DNA of 64,000 nucleotides, taken from assembly GCA_000708835.1 (NCBI GenBank), contig DF237406.1, positions 1-64,000 on the forward strand, in the 5' to 3' direction. The DNA is from Klebsormidium nitens (Eukaryota; Streptophyta; Klebsormidiophyceae; Klebsormidiales; Klebsormidiaceae). Shown here in pieces: positions 60,901 through 64,000 of the stretch; positions within the stretch are counted from its first letter, which is position 1, and every line of letters starts with the position of its first letter. The translations under genes and the position numbers were made by a program. The notes beneath the pieces were generated by a model. That model did no database searches and was not told the DNA's origin. It saw only the letters and a program-made list of their open reading frames with translations.

Positions 60901-63206
60901 GTGCTATCCCCTCGAGCTGTATTCACACCAGGGTTAAACGGCCCCTGCCCCGGAAGGGCCCCGTACCCAACCCCCGGAGTCGAATTGCTCCTCTGATAGA
61001 ACTTCGGCGCCCCCGTGAGATTGTTCGGAACGAACGGGGCGGCGTTTGCATTTGCGACGCGCGAGGTGGCTACGCTGGTGGCGGCGCCTGTCGCGCCGCT
61101 ACTAGGATTGAGGGACGCAGATTTCGGGATAAAAGGAGCAGCGTTGATGTTCGCCGGAAGGCTCTTCATAGAGGGAGCGGCAGACATAGCTAAAGAGACC
61201 CCAGACTCGGCCGTCCTTGGTTTCACGGGGGACGGTTGCGGTGTGCCTGAGGGAGTATTTCCACCAGTCGGAGTACCTGGGGCGCTGCTACTGGAAGTAT
61301 GCACACCAGTCGAGACCGCTTGCAAACCTTGGGATCCGAAGCCCACGCTAGAGCTCAGAGCCAACCCAACGCTTACGCCACTAGAATCACCACTTTTGCT
61401 GACCTTCGCTTGTTCTACACCGTCTACTTTAAGCACCTCCAGCGCTCGTGCTTCAGCCCCGTTTCCCCCCTCCCCAGTCGCTGTTCCGTTCGCCCCCCCT
61501 CCCGGGCTCGTCCCATCTCCCCCCCCTCCTTTGCCAGGCGTTATGCCCCCCCAAGCGTTCAAGGCCGCGCGCTGCGCAGCCGCTACGGCTGCTGGGACAA
61601 ACGCGGGGGCTGACACCGGAAGGATACTCCGGGCTTGCAACGTCTGGACCAATGAGGAAGCGCCAGGTGTCCCGGGCTTTTTAGGGGAGGCAAGCGTCGG
61701 AGCGGCAGCTGGGGCATTGCCGGGAGCAGTCGGGGCTGACGATGTGGCCAGCGGTTTGGCAGAGTTTAGCTGGGCGGAGCCAGGAGGGCTGCAAACAAGC
61801 CGCTTGGTTAGGTTATGATTCAAAAAGTCGGTTAAGGAACATTATCGGTTGGTTTCCCAGTTTCCCAGCAAAACCGAATCGGTCAGAGCGTAGCTACTGT
61901 TGAGAGGACTCAAGCTGCGGGGCTGTGTAGAGATTCATTTTGTTACTGTCTTCTACAGTGGTAACAATTTCGAAGGGGCAAACCATACAGTGCCTGGTCT
62001 GAGGGTCCACAAGCTAGCTCCAGAATCACTGGAGTTCTGGACGCAGATAATACATTTGTCCTTTGCCTGAGGCCTTTACCAAACTCTGACTCACAGGCTT
62101 CAGCCGGAGAAGGAAACTCACGCAACAGCTTCAGATTGAAATGGTCAAAGAGATTTACTCACTCCATCCTTGTTATGCCCACAATATCATGATTGTATTC
62201 ACAGCCCCCATTCTCATCCTGTATGAAAGGAGAAGCACCAGCATCAGTATCAGTAGGACATGTCCACAATGACCGACTGCCTTGCACAATCTTTTTACGG
62301 TATGCATGACACTGGGGCCAAGACAAGTGTCTAGGCTGTGTGATCACAGGCTTCCTTATCATCCTCCAAATAGGATCTTTGGCATCTGCCGGACATTTCG
62401 GAGACGAGCAATTTGGACGTCAAAGTTGATACCAAACTATTGCAAGCAAGCCAACTGTGTCCAATGAAGCAACATACAACATACAAAGCATCACAATCTC
62501 AAACAAGTAAGAGCATAGAATGTAGAAGCTCTGAGAGGTGGTGTCGCTTTGGAATGCTCTAGAGCAGCATCTAAAAGTGATCCATCAAACAAGGAAGGAC
62601 CGTACCTTGCAGTACCCGGTGAGAAGCAGATTCCGGCAGGCTTTCTCCTTCTTTGGCACAGCGCCTGGCGAGGGGAGAGTTGGTCATGAACCACGGAGCA
62701 AGAATGGCAAGCCAGAATGTAGACACCATCTTCTCACAAGGCGAAGCACAACGCTTGACAAGGTCCCTGGTTCTCTGTCTTTCTGCCTCATCAGTGCTAT
62801 GAGGTATTCTTCCGCAAAAACGCCTTGCCAGCGCTTGCTGTGGTCGTGTCTGAGGTGTCTCAACTTCTACCTGACCCTCTTGACGGGCTTTCAGGTGACA
62901 ACGCCAATCCAAGCCCTGCACCTTGAAGGAGATTTTCAAGACATGCCAAGTTCCACCATATGGTGGCACCGCAGCTTTCAAGCTGAAACCTTTTCAGCTG
63001 CTGACCTGAGCAATGCAACACAGAGAACGCAACCAGTGTAATAGATGATTTGGACTTTAACAAGAACGGTGTTAAAGACTTGCTAGGGTTTGTCAAGCTG
63101 ACCTGACTTGGCCACATTGCCCCTTTCCTCCAGGCTGTGCGAAAAGTTACACTGGTCCCCAAAGAAGCATGTTCCTGACGTGGCCCAATATCGGCAGGTG
63201 ACAGTA
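54924..63206 (-). CDS. PAN3: PAN3, pseudokinase subunit of the PAN2-PAN3 deadenylase; 5' end incomplete
   Basis: Exons in gene order: 63206-63103 (CCCH finger), a gap with an unplaced joining exon, then 61788-60753, 60289-59784, 59388-59103, 58558-58376, 57554-57330, 56961-56683, 56109-55969 and 55379-54924. The last eight phase together to about 1037 residues. The finger CRYWATSGTCFFGDQCNFSH has C-x8-C-x5-C-x3-H spacing. A long Pro/Gly/Ser-rich region carries three PAM2-like motifs. The start of the folded part is KFLPESLREEIQQRA. The pseudokinase holds GLAYAIRRIDH, YFAYDYYPGAVSL and DELWSYTIQLATALRAIH. The C-terminal knob holds SNWSETGDRYLLKLFRDFV and LNKLDAGVSEKVTLLSRDE. PAN3 recruits PAN2 to poly(A)-binding protein on mRNA for tail shortening. 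The start codon and N-terminal exons lie above 63206, perhaps past the window. Confidence 0.88.
61020..61622 (-). other. Three PAM2-like motifs in the PAN3 linker
   Basis: On the minus strand the linker reads LPVSAPAFVP (near 61590-61622), ANINAAPFIP (near 61125-61165) and ANANAAPFVP (near 61020-61060). Each keeps the A-x-x-F-x-P core of the PAM2 consensus L-N-P-x-A-x-x-F-x-P, and the last two also keep the N. PAM2 peptides bind the MLLE domain of poly(A)-binding protein. Confidence 0.6.
61789..63102. other. PAN3 intron region with an unplaced joining exon
   Basis: The finger exon leaves one base over and the linker exon needs two, so at least one small exon should lie here, or a border is wrong. 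A candidate at about 62226-62160 (acceptor catacag, reading GCEYNHDIVGITRM in one frame) meets a stop in the required phase, so it was not adopted. Confidence 0.35.
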
Positions 63207-64000
63207 CTGCAGAAAAAGTTCAGTCTTTTCAGACTGCTTATACAGATTTCATTTCGCAGGTTCAGCATGTTGCTTGTTCCCACAAACGAATGGTGATAAG
63301 CTCGAGTCTTCACTCTCGGCTACGTCTTTCTGCAATTGACACCTAAAAGGAGGCCTGGAAAAAGTGTACCTTTTGATAGCTAGCGCCCTCTCTGTGATGG
63401 CCGACTCGTGTTGACTGAATCTCTCGAGCAAGAGTATGGTCGCATTTGACTGAAGGTCATGGGGGAGACTGTAACTGTTCTATCACCATGCCTCATAATG
63501 GAAATTGTTAGCACTCAGATTTGGCCGTTAAGAAGTCACTAGGGTTCGATGGATGTCGAAAGCCTGCATAAACTTGGTTTCCATCTGTGCCATGGATTCT
63601 GCAAGTCTTCCTTGAATGAAGCTCTGCAATCCAATTGAGAGGCACTCTGACAGCCGTTCCATGCATTGCCTTGGCACTGCACTGGAGCGTGGAATGTATG
63701 CATGCTTCGAAATCTGTTATCAGAAAAGTGTTTGGAGCTCAATTTGATTGCCCAGTGCTTTAACAAGCATATCGTCAGCGAAATGTACACCTTCCAATCA
63801 ACCGTACTCGAAGGTGGTATGGTAAAGCAAGAACTCTCAGATTCAAGAATGTGTCAACCAGGACGCAAACCTCGCTCCTGGACTTCCATGTAATCTAGTC
63901 TACTTGCCGATAGCCAGTATGCCGAGAATCCTGGTGTTCTGACTGGTGGAATGAGCAGCATTGTCTCCCATGATGGACAGAATCCGTAAGCTGCATGGAG
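63207..64000. other. Right-hand edge; probably upstream part of PAN3
   Basis: PAN3 needs a start codon and at least one upstream exon, but no ORF here shows a recognisable N-terminus. Nothing else is supported. Confidence 0.3.

Noticed and set aside
1-64000. CRISPR arrays, bacterial operons or viral genes
   Set aside because: The repeats have neither regular spacers nor cas-like neighbours, the genes have spliceosomal introns throughout, and no viral protein family was recognised.

Overview
This is a eukaryotic nuclear window with intron-rich genes: GT-AG introns, exons mostly 60-400 bp, introns mostly 200-1000 bp. A plant-type galactinol synthase and a plastid-envelope-type protein with a transit-peptide-like N-terminus lie beside a full motile-cilium gene (CFAP58). 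That combination points to a streptophyte with flagellated cells, such as a charophyte alga (Klebsormidium-like) or a spore plant with swimming sperm. The species itself is inferred, not shown.

Layout. (1) 1-803, minus: a long ORF running off the left edge, unrecognised, with two CxxC pairs. (2) 1460-5886, plus: proteasome assembly chaperone 1 (PAC1/PSMG1-like), seven exons, divergent from (1). (3) About 15.03-6.56 kb, minus: a WD40 protein of the TFIIIC110/GTF3C2 type. (4) 19.56-21.57 kb, plus: a small plastid inner-envelope protein. (5) 22.56-24.93 kb: a shrunken second copy of the block at 6.65-16.76 kb. In the first block the WD40 gene survives and a 53-residue membrane ORF has decayed. 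In the second the WD40 gene has decayed and the small ORF is intact. (6) 25.66-33.16 kb, plus: a large nuclear-type protein of about 1497 residues with two homeodomain-like segments and a C-terminal PWWP domain, all eleven exons phased. (7) 45.11-34.04 kb, minus: CFAP58, fourteen exons, 895 residues. (8) 46.27-50.46 kb, plus: galactinol synthase, five exons, 332 residues. (9) 51.95-53.35 kb, plus: a 128-residue antibiotic-biosynthesis-monooxygenase (ABM) fold protein. (10) About 63.21-54.92 kb, minus: PAN3, the pseudokinase subunit of the PAN2-PAN3 deadenylase, with a CCCH finger and three PAM2-like motifs.

The most unusual signal crosses gene boundaries. Introns of at least four genes hold decayed, same-strand partial copies of the adjoining exon, usually one to four copies at about 125-235 bp spacing. 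Copies of an exon's 5' part lie in the upstream intron and copies of its 3' part in the downstream intron. Several keep the splice site and an open frame. I call these exon echoes. They look like recurrent short tandem duplications across exon-intron borders, and some could act as alternative exons.

Many introns and the gaps near 15-19.5, 21.6-22.5, 33.2-34.0, 50.5-51.9 and 53.4-54.9 kb show no convincing gene. Exon borders were placed by eye from splice consensus, reading phase and remembered family similarity; no alignment or transcript was available.
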